Assembly: GCA_021818565.1 (NCBI GenBank)
Contig: JAKATV010000164.1
Span: forward strand, 1-9,909
Source: Planctomycetota bacterium
GTDB taxonomy: Bacteria > Planctomycetota > Phycisphaerae > WQYP01
Length of the DNA stretch: 9,909 nucleotides
Direction: 5' to 3'
The position numbers were made by a program, and so were the translations under genes. Each line of letters opens with the position of its first letter. The stretch's first letter is position 1. Below, piece after piece: positions 1-6,927 of the stretch. The notes beneath the pieces were generated by a model. It had not been told where the DNA came from. It saw only the letters and a program-made list of their open reading frames with translations, and searched no databases.

Positions 1-465
1 GGGTTGCTGGAACTCTTTACGCAGCCGCCGACTTGGGCACCGGGTTGAATGTAGCAAGTGCATTATCGCGGAAGGGCCGTAAATCAATGCTTTTTGCTCA
101 TGGCTGGGGGAAGTCAGGCTAGCGAATATCTGATTCCTGGCAAGCCGGGAGAGTAGCTTTCGGCACTGCGGTCCGCTGGCGGGAGCGGTGGCGGCACAGA
201 TGAGAAATTCCAGCGCGGCATCACGCTGGGTAAGAATCAGGGCCGTCGTTAAACATACTGAGGCAAGCTGTTCATACCGTCGATGTAACTGTATCTGCGA
301 TAAGCCGGTTCCACCATACTGTTTTGGAACCGACCACGTCAACGCCCCACAGTTCGCCAGATCTTCAATATTTTTGCGCGGCCAGCGGCCCGCGATATCG
401 ATATCCTGCGCCCGCTGCGACAATCTCTCAAGCACTGCTGACCACGTGGCTGATGATGTATCCAT
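1..465 (-). CDS. acyl-CoA dehydrogenase, N-terminal part (cut by window edge)
   Basis: The minus frame is open from about 555 to the left edge; 155 codons follow the ATG at 465. Residues 10-115 look like the helical N-terminal domain of acyl-CoA dehydrogenases. A helix with 'LSQRAQDIDIAGRWP' leads into 'GALTWSVPKQYGGTGLS' (40-56), the family's Val-Pro-x-x-Tyr-Gly-Gly-x-Gly signature. 'CLTTALILTQRDAAL' (71-85) and 'LLSRLARNQIFASLTS' (104-119) follow. Such flavoproteins oxidise acyl-CoA at the alpha-beta bond and use FAD; this subgroup's substrate is unknown. Beyond residue 120 I cannot match the reading to the family, although no stop appears before the edge, so a frameshift or a divergent segment is possible. 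The start is uncertain: no Shine-Dalgarno precedes 465, and in-frame ATGs lie at 546 and 555. It is on the same strand as the aminotransferase, about 205 bases downstream of it. Confidence 0.72.
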   Translation of the reverse strand, partial: MDTSSATWSAVLERLSQRAQDIDIAGRWPRKNIEDLANCGALTWSVPKQYGGTGLSQIQLHRRYEQLASVCLTTALILTQRDAALEFLICAATAPASGPQCRKLLSRLARNQIFASLTSPSHEQKALIYGPSAIMHLLHSTRCPSRRLRKEFQQP

Positions 466-616
466 CGTTGAATTGTAGGAGCGCCGCCAAAGAATCGCCA
501 GCCTGCGAAGGTCTGTTTTTTTGGCCCCATCAATCAGCGGCGACATCAAGAACATTCATTGGTCTTCGTCCACTGGTCTTACCTGTGCGGGACGCCGGAG
601 GAAAAGTGTGATCAGC

Positions 617-659
617 GTGGCGGTATCCGCCTAACTGCCACCCCGTAACCGCGCGCGGT
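617..659. terminator. inverted repeats after the aminotransferase gene
   Basis: Just downstream of the aminotransferase stop (671) lies a 12-base perfect palindrome, ACCGCGCGCGGT (648-659). It is followed on the minus strand by two competing small stems: GTGGC (617-621) with GCCAC (637-641), or GGCGG (619-623) with CCGCC (627-631, 3-base loop). The GC-rich stems at a gene end suggest a terminator or mRNA-end structure. There is no U-run, so an intrinsic terminator of the standard type is not shown. Confidence 0.28.
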
Positions 660-670
660 CCACCATGTCG

Positions 671-1999
671 TCATCCGCCAACGACGTTCGGATGATCATC
701 CAAGGTATGCTCTGCGTGCGGACCGGAGGAAGAATCGGCTGCGGGTGCCGCAGTGGTTCCGGCGACAAGTTTATTAGGCCGTTGAATTTTTGTTTTGCCG
801 TTCAGGCACGCATCCATCTGACGCAAAGCCTGCTTGATACGCAATTCATTTTCCACCAGGGCGATGCGAACAAATCCTTCGCCGTTGTCGCCAAAGCCGC
901 GACCCGGTGCCACCGCGACATCGGCTTGGTCCAGCAGGCGAAGAGAAAAATCAATGGTGCCTTGGCCGGCCAGATGTTTTTCTGAAACTTTGGCCCAGAC
1001 AAACATGCTGGCGCGCGGGCACTGTACATCCCATCCGATTTTCCGCAGGCCGGATACCAGAACATCCCGCCGCTTCTGATAAATTTCAGCTTGCTGACGG
1101 ACAAACTCATCTCCGTTGCGCAAGGCCAGTATGCTGGCGATCTGTATGGGGGCAAAGTGGCCGTAGTCGTAATAACCTTTAATGGTTGATAGCGCCCGGA
1201 CCATTTCACTGTTGCCGCAGCAGAACCCCACACGCCAGCCGGCCATGTTGTAGGGCTTGCTCATGGTGGAGAATTCCACTCCCACTTCTTTGCCGCCGGC
1301 CGTGGCCAGAAACGACGGTGCCTGATAACCGTCAAAGCAGGTTTCGCCATACGCAAAATCACTAATTACCAACACATTGTATTGCCTGGCCAAGGCCACG
1401 GTCTGTTCATAAAACAGGCTATCCACGGTCATAGCTGATGGATTGTGCGGATAATTAAGAATCAGCAGCTTGGGCCGAGGAAACAAGTTTTTCAGCACAT
1501 GTTCAATACGCTGCAGAAACGCTTCATCGTTTCCCAGTGGCACGCTGATCACATTACCACCGGCCAGAGCAACGGCATATACATGAATTGGATAGGCCGG
1601 ATCACCCACCACCACGGTGTCCCCGGCCCCCAATAGAGCCAGCATCAAATGAGAGAAACCTTCTTTGGATCCGATGGTGGCGACCACTTCCGTTTCCGGA
1701 TCCAGATCCACGCCATATCGGCGTTTGTATTTGCGGGCCACTTCGCGGCGCAGATTATACAAGCCGACGCTTACGGAGTAGCGATGATTGCGGGCATCAT
1801 GGGCAGCCTCCGCGAGTTTATCAATGACAAAAGCCGGTGATGGGTCAATAGGATTGCCCATGCCCAGATCAATCACGTCATGCCCCGCCTGTCTTTTGGC
1901 GGCTTTTAACGCGTTGATGCGGGCGAATAAATACGGGGGCAAACGCTTAATGCGCGTGGACACATCTATTGTAAAAGGTTTATCATTTCCGCCGGCCAT
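671..1999 (-). CDS. alaC: PLP-dependent aminotransferase, AlaC/DapL type
   Basis: A 442-residue fold-type I aminotransferase. It closely resembles E. coli AlaC (glutamate-pyruvate aminotransferase) as I recall that sequence, and also the related LL-diaminopimelate aminotransferases. Visible signatures: 'STRIKRLPPYLFARINALK' (14-32), 'GMGNP' (46-50), 'TIGSKEG' (108-114), 'NYPHNPS' (182-188), Asp214 and Tyr217 as likely cofactor contacts, 'STMSKPYNMAGWRVGF' (244-259) with Lys248 as the probable Schiff-base lysine, and Arg378 in 'GFVRIALVEN' for the substrate carboxylate. It is cytoplasmic. After residue 400 a 42-residue Ala/Ser/Pro-rich tail looks disordered and is not part of the fold. ATG at 1999 is preferred over an upstream TTG at 2023 because AGAGGAG sits 7 bases before it. 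The substrate (alanine/pyruvate or diaminopimelate) cannot be settled from sequence; the symbol follows the closest remembered homologue. Confidence 0.9.
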   Translation of the reverse strand: MAGGNDKPFTIDVSTRIKRLPPYLFARINALKAAKRQAGHDVIDLGMGNPIDPSPAFVIDKLAEAAHDARNHRYSVSVGLYNLRREVARKYKRRYGVDLDPETEVVATIGSKEGFSHLMLALLGAGDTVVVGDPAYPIHVYAVALAGGNVISVPLGNDEAFLQRIEHVLKNLFPRPKLLILNYPHNPSAMTVDSLFYEQTVALARQYNVLVISDFAYGETCFDGYQAPSFLATAGGKEVGVEFSTMSKPYNMAGWRVGFCCGNSEMVRALSTIKGYYDYGHFAPIQIASILALRNGDEFVRQQAEIYQKRRDVLVSGLRKIGWDVQCPRASMFVWAKVSEKHLAGQGTIDFSLRLLDQADVAVAPGRGFGDNGEGFVRIALVENELRIKQALRQMDACLNGKTKIQRPNKLVAGTTAAPAADSSSGPHAEHTLDDHPNVVGG

Positions 2000-2077
2000 C
2001 GTCCGGCTCCTCTCGTAATGCAACGCTCGGAAGCCCGATCGCCTTTCAGCGGACCGCGGCTTCAGAGAGTTTTATGT

Positions 2078-2083
2078 ATTATA
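2078..2083 (-). promoter_or_regulatory. perfect -10 box before the aminotransferase
   Basis: The minus strand reads GGTTATAATAC here, giving a perfect TATAAT about 78 bases upstream of the aminotransferase ATG. No good -35 hexamer lies at 16-18 bases; that position is occupied by the inverted repeat at 2091-2121. The aminotransferase therefore probably has its own promoter, separate from the upstream isomerase gene. The assignment rests on one element only. Confidence 0.45.
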
Positions 2084-2090
2084 ACCTATC

Positions 2091-2121
2091 ATTGCCTGAC
2101 GAAACCATGCCGTCAGGCAAT
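2091..2121. repeat. 11-bp perfect inverted repeat between isomerase and aminotransferase genes
   Basis: ATTGCCTGACG (2091-2101) and CGTCAGGCAAT (2111-2121) are perfect inverted copies around a 9-base loop. The repeat lies 42 bases beyond the isomerase stop, where a transcription terminator would be expected. No T-run follows on either strand. It also covers the spacer/-35 zone of the TATAAT at 2078-2083. It may be a terminator hairpin of the isomerase gene, an operator for the aminotransferase, or both. Confidence 0.6.
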
Positions 2122-2162
2122 CCGCACACCCCACGGTCCGCCGCACGAAAATATCAAACCAT

Positions 2163-3299
2163 TTACTTGGCCGATTTTCCCTGCGGCTTAGTCGCGGCGG
2201 GTGCCGGCGCATTAGCCTGCTGCGCTTTTTGCTCATTGCGCAGAGCCTGGGCCTGCTCGGCATACGCTTCACGCAGAGCGGCGAATTCCTGATTTAAAAT
2301 CGGATTGGCAATGGTAATTTTGGACTGCGCCACCAGGCGGTTTAATTCAATTTGTCCCCATTGCAATTCGCCTTGATTTAACAGATCCGCCTTCAGGCCG
2401 GCCTGCACTTTTGAAAGCGGCACAGTACTGGCCGGGACTTTTTTCACCAACCACAGCAGATGCAGCGTACCATTAATGGGCACAGCGGCCGACAGCACAT
2501 TAGGTTGAAGTTCTCTGGCGGTGTCCAAGAGAATTTGTGGAAGGGCTTTGTCTTCCAGGGGAATAACTTCCAGGCCGCCATTGGCAGCATTTTGCGTATT
2601 AATGCTGTGCTGCTGCGCTACCACCGCCGGATTTTCATGCTTGTCCATGATTAAATGGCGAACGATTGCGGCGTCATCAAAGGAGTTGACCACAATATCC
2701 CGCACTTCCACCTTGGGGCCGAAATTGGTTTTGTAAGCCAGCTTCACGTCGGCATCGGTGATATGCACATGTCCTTTGGCCAGAGCCAGCATATAGGTTG
2801 TTCGGGCCAGGGCCATGCGGAATTCCGCCAGCGATTCGCCCTTGCGGGCCAACAATTTTTCGAGGACAGGAATCCGTTGTTTGGCGGGAATGTGCTGGGC
2901 CGCGAGTTGATTGAGCACCCCTTGTTCGGCGGCATCAATCTGCGCGTTACCCACATGCAGGCCGGCCTTGACGCAAGCCTGCTTCAACACGGTGAGTTGA
3001 ATCCATTTTTCCAGCAATCCCAGACCGTTGAGACGCAGCAGCGAATTGAGAAAATGTTCTTTGCTTAAAGCCACACCGTTGACCATGGCCACCGCCGGAT
3101 TGCCCGGAGCCGGGGATCGCGGCATGAGCACATCCTGATTCAGCACAGGTAAATGTGCTTTTACCGGTTTAAGTCCCGTGGAGGGTGTGGTGGGAAGCGT
3201 TACCGCGGCGGAAATATTTCCGGCGATGACACCCATAGAGATTCCAACCGCTAATGCGGTCGCCAATGAGAGTTTTCCGATGAGGTTCTGTCGCGTCAC
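2163..3299 (-). CDS. exported SurA/PrsA-like peptidyl-prolyl isomerase
   Basis: A 378-residue protein with a basic start, a hydrophobic segment at residues 7-27 (signal peptide or anchor) and 'GNISAA' as a possible cleavage region. Residues 69-175 resemble the SurA N-terminal chaperone domain: 'AMVNGVALSKEHFLNSLLRL' and a helical stretch. About 195-287 is a parvulin (PpiC) domain: 'VEVRDIVVNSFDDA' begins it, 'NGGLEVIPL' (240-248) is the family's Gly-Gly segment and 'GTLHLLWLVKKVPAS' ends it. The Ala/Gln/Glu-rich tail from 336 is probably helical and ends in a Pro/Lys stretch. The likely role is folding of secreted or outer-membrane proteins outside the cytoplasm. GTG at 3299 is chosen because AGGAG lies 6 bases upstream and the signal peptide then starts normally; a TTG at 3362 opens the frame but would put 21 polar residues before it. 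Isomerase activity is not certain. Confidence 0.82.
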   Translation of the reverse strand: MTRQNLIGKLSLATALAVGISMGVIAGNISAAVTLPTTPSTGLKPVKAHLPVLNQDVLMPRSPAPGNPAVAMVNGVALSKEHFLNSLLRLNGLGLLEKWIQLTVLKQACVKAGLHVGNAQIDAAEQGVLNQLAAQHIPAKQRIPVLEKLLARKGESLAEFRMALARTTYMLALAKGHVHITDADVKLAYKTNFGPKVEVRDIVVNSFDDAAIVRHLIMDKHENPAVVAQQHSINTQNAANGGLEVIPLEDKALPQILLDTARELQPNVLSAAVPINGTLHLLWLVKKVPASTVPLSKVQAGLKADLLNQGELQWGQIELNRLVAQSKITIANPILNQEFAALREAYAEQAQALRNEQKAQQANAPAPAATKPQGKSAK

Positions 3300-3350
3300 G
3301 CGAATCTCCTGTAAAGGGTCATGGTTCAGTACGTCCAAACCAGTATTGTT

Positions 3351-3380
3351 ATCGTACCGCAAGCTTTAGTTATACGCCAA
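3351..3380 (-). promoter_or_regulatory. candidate sigma-70-like promoter for the isomerase gene
   Basis: On the minus strand TTGGCG (3380-3375) is followed after 18 bases by TACGAT (3356-3351). This would give a leader of about 45 bases to the GTG at 3299. Two of six positions in each hexamer deviate from consensus, so this is plausible rather than shown. Confidence 0.33.
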
Positions 3381-3430
3381 TAGGCACTGAAAAGTTTCAA
3401 ATCGCCGATCACAGTACCGGCCATTACTTA

Positions 3431-3450
3431 GACAGGCTCCTGGCCCTGTC
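3431..3450. repeat. 6-bp inverted repeat in divergent spacer
   Basis: GACAGG (3431-3436) and CCTGTC (3445-3450) are perfect inverted copies around an 8-base loop. The pair lies upstream of the candidate isomerase promoter and could be a regulator site. Dyads of this size also occur by chance. Confidence 0.3.
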
Positions 3451-3756
3451 AACCCTTCAAATGGCGAATGGTAGACCGCAATGCCTGAATTTTACCCGAC
3501 AAAACCGCTTTTATGGGAGCCGAGGAAACTCTTTAATTTACCGGCATGAATCACCAAAGATTCTTCGGGCTTTTGCCGATACATATTGCCAGTGCTTGAG
3601 CGAATCAGATCGATCAGGCAGTCACTTATCGCCAAGCGTCCTATCAGCCAGCGCGGTAAGAACTTTGGTTTGACGTAGTTTTGTGTGTTCGATCGCTTTG
3701 CAGCGTTTTGAACAGTGTTTTTAGCCGCTTCGGCGGTATTTCGGGAGCCAGGGTAT

Positions 3757-4536
3757 ATGTTGTACGGTCATAACAATAACACGTTTCACAATCGTCGCGG
3801 CTTTACACTCATTGAGCTGCTGGTGGTCTTGACGATCATCGCTCTGATGATTTCGCTGCTGCTGCCGGCTTTAAGCCGGGCACGGGGTCTGGCCCAGCGC
3901 GTACAGTGCGCGACAAATTTGCGATCTATCGGGCAGGCCATCTTGATTTATGCCGCCAATAATAACAATCAATATCCCTGTAATTCCGCGCTGGCCAAAA
4001 CCGGCTTTGGACTGCCGTTTCTTGCAATGACCAACGGGCAGCAGCAGAACGGACAAGCGGCACCGGCGGGCCTGGGTTTGCTGTATACGACACAAATGAT
4101 TGATAATACCACCATGTTCTATTGCCCCCAGCCCGGCTACTACGGCCCCTATTGCAGCGTGAACGGCCAATACCTGCCGACGCTGGTTAAAAACGGTGGA
4201 ACCATTAACTGGGGCAGCGTAGCGTATGGCTACTGCTATTACTATCAGATTCGGCAATCGCAGTTCGGCGGAAGTCCGGCGAATTTCAACCCCATTGAAT
4301 TTACACAAACCCCGCAGGATTCCAGTTCCACTGTGTTGGCCAGTGATCTTACGGTTAATCTGGCAGGCAACTGGACTTGGCCTGGACCTTTGCCGGCATC
4401 TAATCACAGCTTGTCCGCCGGTGGGCAGCCGGATGGCGGAAACACGCTCTATAACGACGGATCAGTGAGCTGGAAAAATCTTGGTCAGATGCATGTCGGA
4501 TACTCATGGCTGGGACTGATGAACTTCTACCAGTAA
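3757..4536 (+). CDS. type II pseudopilin-like protein (prepilin leader, planctomycete type)
   Basis: A 259-residue protein with a type III (prepilin) signal. A short polar leader ends 'NNNTFHNRRG', the expected prepilin-peptidase cut falls between Gly15 and Phe16, and Glu20 is the conserved Glu at position +5 of the mature protein. Residues 16-38 ('FTLIELLVVLTIIALMISLL') form the membrane/assembly helix, followed by 'LPALSRARGLAQ' and 'CATNLRSIGQAILIYAANNNNQYP', characteristic of the large paralogous family in Planctomycetes and related phyla. The globular part is rich in Tyr, Asn and Gly. The C-terminal 'NTLYNDGSVSW' (about 228-238) is the usual end signature. Its role is probably surface or secretion-linked, but family members are mostly uncharacterised. 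ATG at 3757 gives a normal leader; the preceding GGGAG/CAGGG is a weak ribosome site. A GTG at 3715 would lengthen the leader. Confidence 0.88.
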   Translation: MLYGHNNNTFHNRRGFTLIELLVVLTIIALMISLLLPALSRARGLAQRVQCATNLRSIGQAILIYAANNNNQYPCNSALAKTGFGLPFLAMTNGQQQNGQAAPAGLGLLYTTQMIDNTTMFYCPQPGYYGPYCSVNGQYLPTLVKNGGTINWGSVAYGYCYYYQIRQSQFGGSPANFNPIEFTQTPQDSSSTVLASDLTVNLAGNWTWPGPLPASNHSLSAGGQPDGGNTLYNDGSVSWKNLGQMHVGYSWLGLMNFYQ

Positions 4537-4650
4537 AACAGCGGGAACGCGGTACCGGGTATTTTGCCCCTCCGCCAGCGCTGAAAAGATAATGAGTACT
4601 CTGTCAAATCCGTAAATTAGAGTTGCCGAAAAGAACAGCATCGCGGCTGG

Positions 4651-5112
4651 TTATGGAACAGGCTTGTTTGCCCCCATCGTTCGAGCATCCGCGGGCACTG
4701 AAAAATTTATAACAGCCTCGGCGGGCAATTCCTTGATGCGTGTGATGACCATTCGGTCGATAATCCAATTCACTTTATAGGTAAAGGCTATTTTGTCGCC
4801 TGTAGCAATACCATGAAGTGTTACCCCAGTCGCCAACTGATACGGCATGGTCATGGCCATCATGGGTTCAATTTTTCCGCTCATACCAACCCAATGGGCA
4901 ATAGGCGGTACTTTAATAGAAACAGATTCCGGCGACTCCCCCGGTACCGGCAACGCTTTGACAATGCCACGCAGATGGTAGGTGTAGGTAATCCCTGATT
5001 GCGTTGCAGAGCTTTGGATTTTACGGGAATGCTTGGAAGCGCAACCGCCCATCAGAAGAGTTGCCGCGACCAGGGCCGTGATAAATAATTCAGCAGGGGC
5101 GGACTTTTTCAT
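4651..5112 (-). CDS. CusF-like copper-binding lipoprotein
   Basis: A 153-residue lipoprotein: a basic N-terminus, a hydrophobic stretch (9-21) and the lipobox 'LMGGC' with Cys24 as the lipidated residue. Residues 42-130 match the CusF-type small beta-barrel seen in copper/silver efflux and SCO-associated proteins. They run from 'YHLRGIVKAL', through 'MMAMTMPY' (84-91, the metal-binding Met-x-Met segment), to 'ATGDKIAFTYKVN' and 'RMVITRIKELP'. Met87 and Met89 correspond to the two Met ligands of CusF; Met84 stands where CusF has its Trp, as in many homologues. His73 may be the His ligand, displaced by a few residues. The likely role is periplasmic copper binding or handover, tethered to a membrane. 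ATG at 5112 is preferred over an upstream in-frame start at 5145: AAGGG lies just before it and the lipoprotein signal starts correctly. No copper transporter is adjacent. Confidence 0.75.
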   Translation of the reverse strand: MKKSAPAELFITALVAATLLMGGCASKHSRKIQSSATQSGITYTYHLRGIVKALPVPGESPESVSIKVPPIAHWVGMSGKIEPMMAMTMPYQLATGVTLHGIATGDKIAFTYKVNWIIDRMVITRIKELPAEAVINFSVPADARTMGANKPVP

Positions 5113-5192
5113 AAAGAAACCCTTTTTCTGTTCAATCCGGCACACGCCTTGTCGTTGAGCGATACAGACCCAACTGACGACAGCCAGAACAA

Positions 5193-5198
5193 ATTATA
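5193..5198 (-). promoter_or_regulatory. -10 box before the lipoprotein gene
   Basis: The minus strand reads GAATATAATTTG, a perfect TATAAT about 80 bases upstream of the lipoprotein ATG. The -35 position is occupied by an A-rich tract without a consensus hexamer. Confidence 0.42.
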
Positions 5199-5230
5199 TT
5201 CATGATGAAGTTTTTTTCCTTTTTTTGCTT

Positions 5231-5236
5231 TATAAT
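5231..5236 (+). promoter_or_regulatory. -10 box before the aldehyde dehydrogenase
   Basis: A perfect TATAAT lies about 75 bases upstream of the aldehyde dehydrogenase ATG. It is preceded by a T-rich tract (5211-5227) instead of a consensus -35 hexamer. It stands back to back with the opposite-strand TATAAT at 5193-5198, so the two divergent promoters would share the tract between them. Confidence 0.48.
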
Positions 5237-5309
5237 CTACGGTCAAACGATTAAAGTGAGGGTGCAGCGGACGGGTCCGCGCCACGATCAAGCATAGGAG
5301 ATCAGCATC

Positions 5310-6791
5310 ATGGCGGAAAAACTCAACGGCAATGTCACAGCGTTTCTCAGTGAGCCATTAGCACATTACATCGGCGGCAAGTGGTTGCATAGCGCCGATG
5401 GCGCTGTGGACAAGGTGATCAATCCATCGGATGGCACAGTAATTGCGCAAGTTGCCATGGCGTCCGCGCATGAGGTGGATACCGCCGCTAATGCCGCACA
5501 TGGAGCTTTTCCAGCGTGGGCTGCGACGCCGGCTAATCAGCGTAGCGTGCTGCTGCACCGATTGGCGGACAGCATTGAGAAGCACGCCAAAGATTTAGCT
5601 CAATTGGAATCTCTGGATGTGGGCAAGGCCATTGTTAATAGCGAGGCGTTTGACATTCCGTTCGGCGTTGAGGGCATACGCTACTTTGCCGATCTGGCCC
5701 TGCATGCGCATTATGATATTCCCCTGGCGGTCAAACACATTGAAGCACGCATGCATCGGGTGCCTTACGGTGCCTGTGGCTTTATTTTCCCATGGAATTT
5801 TCCTTATGACCTGCTGATCTGGGGCATCATGCCCGCGTTAGCGGCGGGCAATACTGTCGTGGTTAAACCGTCGGAAGTGACGCCGTTAAGTACGTTGTAT
5901 GTATGCAAACTGGCGGCGGAAGTCGGCTTTCCGGCGGGCGTGATTAACGTGGTCAACGGCACGGGATCCCAGGCGGGAGCCATGCTCACCGCCCATCCAT
6001 TGATCAAACGCATGTCTTTTACAGGCTCGCCGACGGTGGGCAAAATCATCGGCGAAACCTGCGGGCGGAATTTGGTGCCCTGCAAGTTGGAACTTGGCGG
6101 CAAGGGAGCCGCGGTTATTTTTGATGACGTGGACATAGATGCAACGGCCCAACAGCTCGCGGCGGCCATTACACTCAATACGGGGCAGGTATGCTGCACA
6201 GCCACACGCTGGATTATCCATGAGAGAATTCATGACCAACTGTTAAGCAAAGCTGTGGAAATTCTGAAAAACACACGCATCGGCCCGGCCCTTGATCGCA
6301 ACACGCAAATGGGGCCGCTGGTAAGTAAAGTCCAGTTAGAGCGGGTGAATCGGTATGTGGAAAACGGAAAAAAGCAGGGCGCAGTGGCCCTTCTGGATCC
6401 GCAGACGTTGCGGATCAGTGGGCATGAAGGCGGTTATTACGTCAGCCCCAGTCTTCTGACCGGTTCAAGTGACAATGTATGCTGCCGTGAAGAAATCTTC
6501 GGTCCTAGCGCCTACGCCTTAACATTCCGTGATGAAGATGCTGCGATTCAGCAGGTCAATAGCCTGTCTTATGGATTGGCCAATAGCGTGTGGAGCCGGG
6601 ATTTACAACGCGCCAACCGTGTGGCGGAGCGGATGGTTGCCGGCAATAGCTGGATCAACGCGCACAATGTATTCGCGTATGGCCTGCCGTATGGCGGGGC
6701 CAATTTAAGCGGCATGGGCGGCGGCGTAAACAGCCCTGAGACGTTCCAGGATTATCTGCGCTCACAAACCATTGCCCGGCCCCTGTCGTGA
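5310..6791 (+). CDS. NAD(P)-dependent aldehyde dehydrogenase
   Basis: A 493-residue, full-length member of the aldehyde dehydrogenase superfamily, nearest in style to betaine/aminoaldehyde dehydrogenases. It oxidises an aldehyde to the acid in the cytoplasm. Visible catalytic features: 'FPWNFPYD' with Asn163; 'NTVVVKPSEVTPLS' with Lys186 for cofactor binding; 'FTGSPTVGK' (237-245); 'KLELGGKGA' with Glu261 as general base; 'NTGQVCCTATR' with Cys295 as the probable nucleophile (a second Cys follows); and 'EEIFGP' (394-399) with Glu395. All key residues are present, so it should be active. AGGAG 9 bases before the ATG supports the start. It is transcribed alone: a divergent lipoprotein gene lies upstream, and a 228-base gap with a stem-loop separates it from dnaN. 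The substrate cannot be told from sequence, and the superfamily has many specificities. Confidence 0.93.
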   Translation: MAEKLNGNVTAFLSEPLAHYIGGKWLHSADGAVDKVINPSDGTVIAQVAMASAHEVDTAANAAHGAFPAWAATPANQRSVLLHRLADSIEKHAKDLAQLESLDVGKAIVNSEAFDIPFGVEGIRYFADLALHAHYDIPLAVKHIEARMHRVPYGACGFIFPWNFPYDLLIWGIMPALAAGNTVVVKPSEVTPLSTLYVCKLAAEVGFPAGVINVVNGTGSQAGAMLTAHPLIKRMSFTGSPTVGKIIGETCGRNLVPCKLELGGKGAAVIFDDVDIDATAQQLAAAITLNTGQVCCTATRWIIHERIHDQLLSKAVEILKNTRIGPALDRNTQMGPLVSKVQLERVNRYVENGKKQGAVALLDPQTLRISGHEGGYYVSPSLLTGSSDNVCCREEIFGPSAYALTFRDEDAAIQQVNSLSYGLANSVWSRDLQRANRVAERMVAGNSWINAHNVFAYGLPYGGANLSGMGGGVNSPETFQDYLRSQTIARPLS

Positions 6792-6792
6792 A

Positions 6793-6828
6793 AGCCGGCC
6801 AAACTTTTGGCGATTAATTGCGCCGGCT
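6793..6828 (+). terminator. stem-loop after the aldehyde dehydrogenase gene
   Basis: AGCCGGC (6793-6799) and GCCGGCT (6822-6828) form a perfect 7-bp stem directly after the stop codon. The 22-base loop can itself fold (GCCAA/TTGGC). The position fits a terminator, but no T-run follows (CTTGGCAC), so it may be Rho-assisted or only stabilise the mRNA end. Confidence 0.42.
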
Positions 6829-6837
6829 CTTGGCACT

Positions 6838-6853
6838 ATACTGTTTACAGTAT
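6838..6853. promoter_or_regulatory. 16-base dyad upstream of dnaN, candidate operator
   Basis: ATACTGT-TT-ACAGTAT is a perfect 7-bp dyad with a 2-base centre. It lies about 60 bases upstream of the candidate dnaN -35 box and 167 bases before the dnaN start. Its size and symmetry resemble a dimeric repressor site more than an RNA hairpin, since a 2-base loop cannot close. The regulator is unknown. Confidence 0.35.
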
Positions 6854-6898
6854 TTCCCGGCGTGATTGTTGGCGGCGTGGGGGCGTGGCGGCATGGTG

Positions 6899-6927
6899 TT
6901 GTTGTTTTGCCCGATAGATATTACTAT
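6899..6927 (+). promoter_or_regulatory. candidate sigma-70-like promoter for dnaN
   Basis: TTGTTG (6899-6904) is separated by 17 bases from TACTAT (6922-6927), giving a leader of about 85 bases. Both hexamers are near consensus and the spacing is ideal. A 10-base palindrome CGGTCGACCG (6947-6956) lies within the leader. Confidence 0.36.

Larger units (their letters stand above)
3300..3756. other. divergent intergenic region, isomerase / pseudopilin
   Basis: This 457-base stretch separates the start codons of two divergent genes. I find no credible gene: the longest plus reading (3461-3673) has no Shine-Dalgarno and an unremarkable composition. It holds the candidate promoter for the isomerase (3351-3380), a 6-bp inverted repeat (3431-3450), and a short CCGC-TTCG-GCGG hairpin at 3725-3736 in the likely leader of the pseudopilin. 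A TTGACG at 3670-3675 lacks a matching -10 box, so I do not assign a promoter for the pseudopilin. Confidence 0.6.

Noticed and set aside
3..122. Open plus-strand reading entering from the left edge and stopping at 122, looking like a protein C-terminus
   Set aside because: It is antisense to the acyl-CoA dehydrogenase frame, only 39 codons long and unrecognised; the minus frame has the better family evidence over the same contiguous reading.
188..611. Two overlapping plus-strand readings of about 95 codons
   Set aside because: They lie mostly antisense to the acyl-CoA dehydrogenase reading, have odd composition and no ribosome site, and match no family.
3461..3673. 70-codon plus-strand reading in the divergent spacer
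   Set aside because: No ribosome site, no family resemblance, and it overlaps the upstream regulatory zone of the pseudopilin.
3871..4407. 178-codon minus-strand reading inside the pseudopilin gene
   Set aside because: Antisense shadow of a gene with a clear prepilin signal; no family match.
6213..6221. TTATCCATG, close to a DnaA box, inside the aldehyde dehydrogenase gene
   Set aside because: Single site with two mismatches in a coding region, no cluster or AT-rich unwinding stretch, so no origin is supported.
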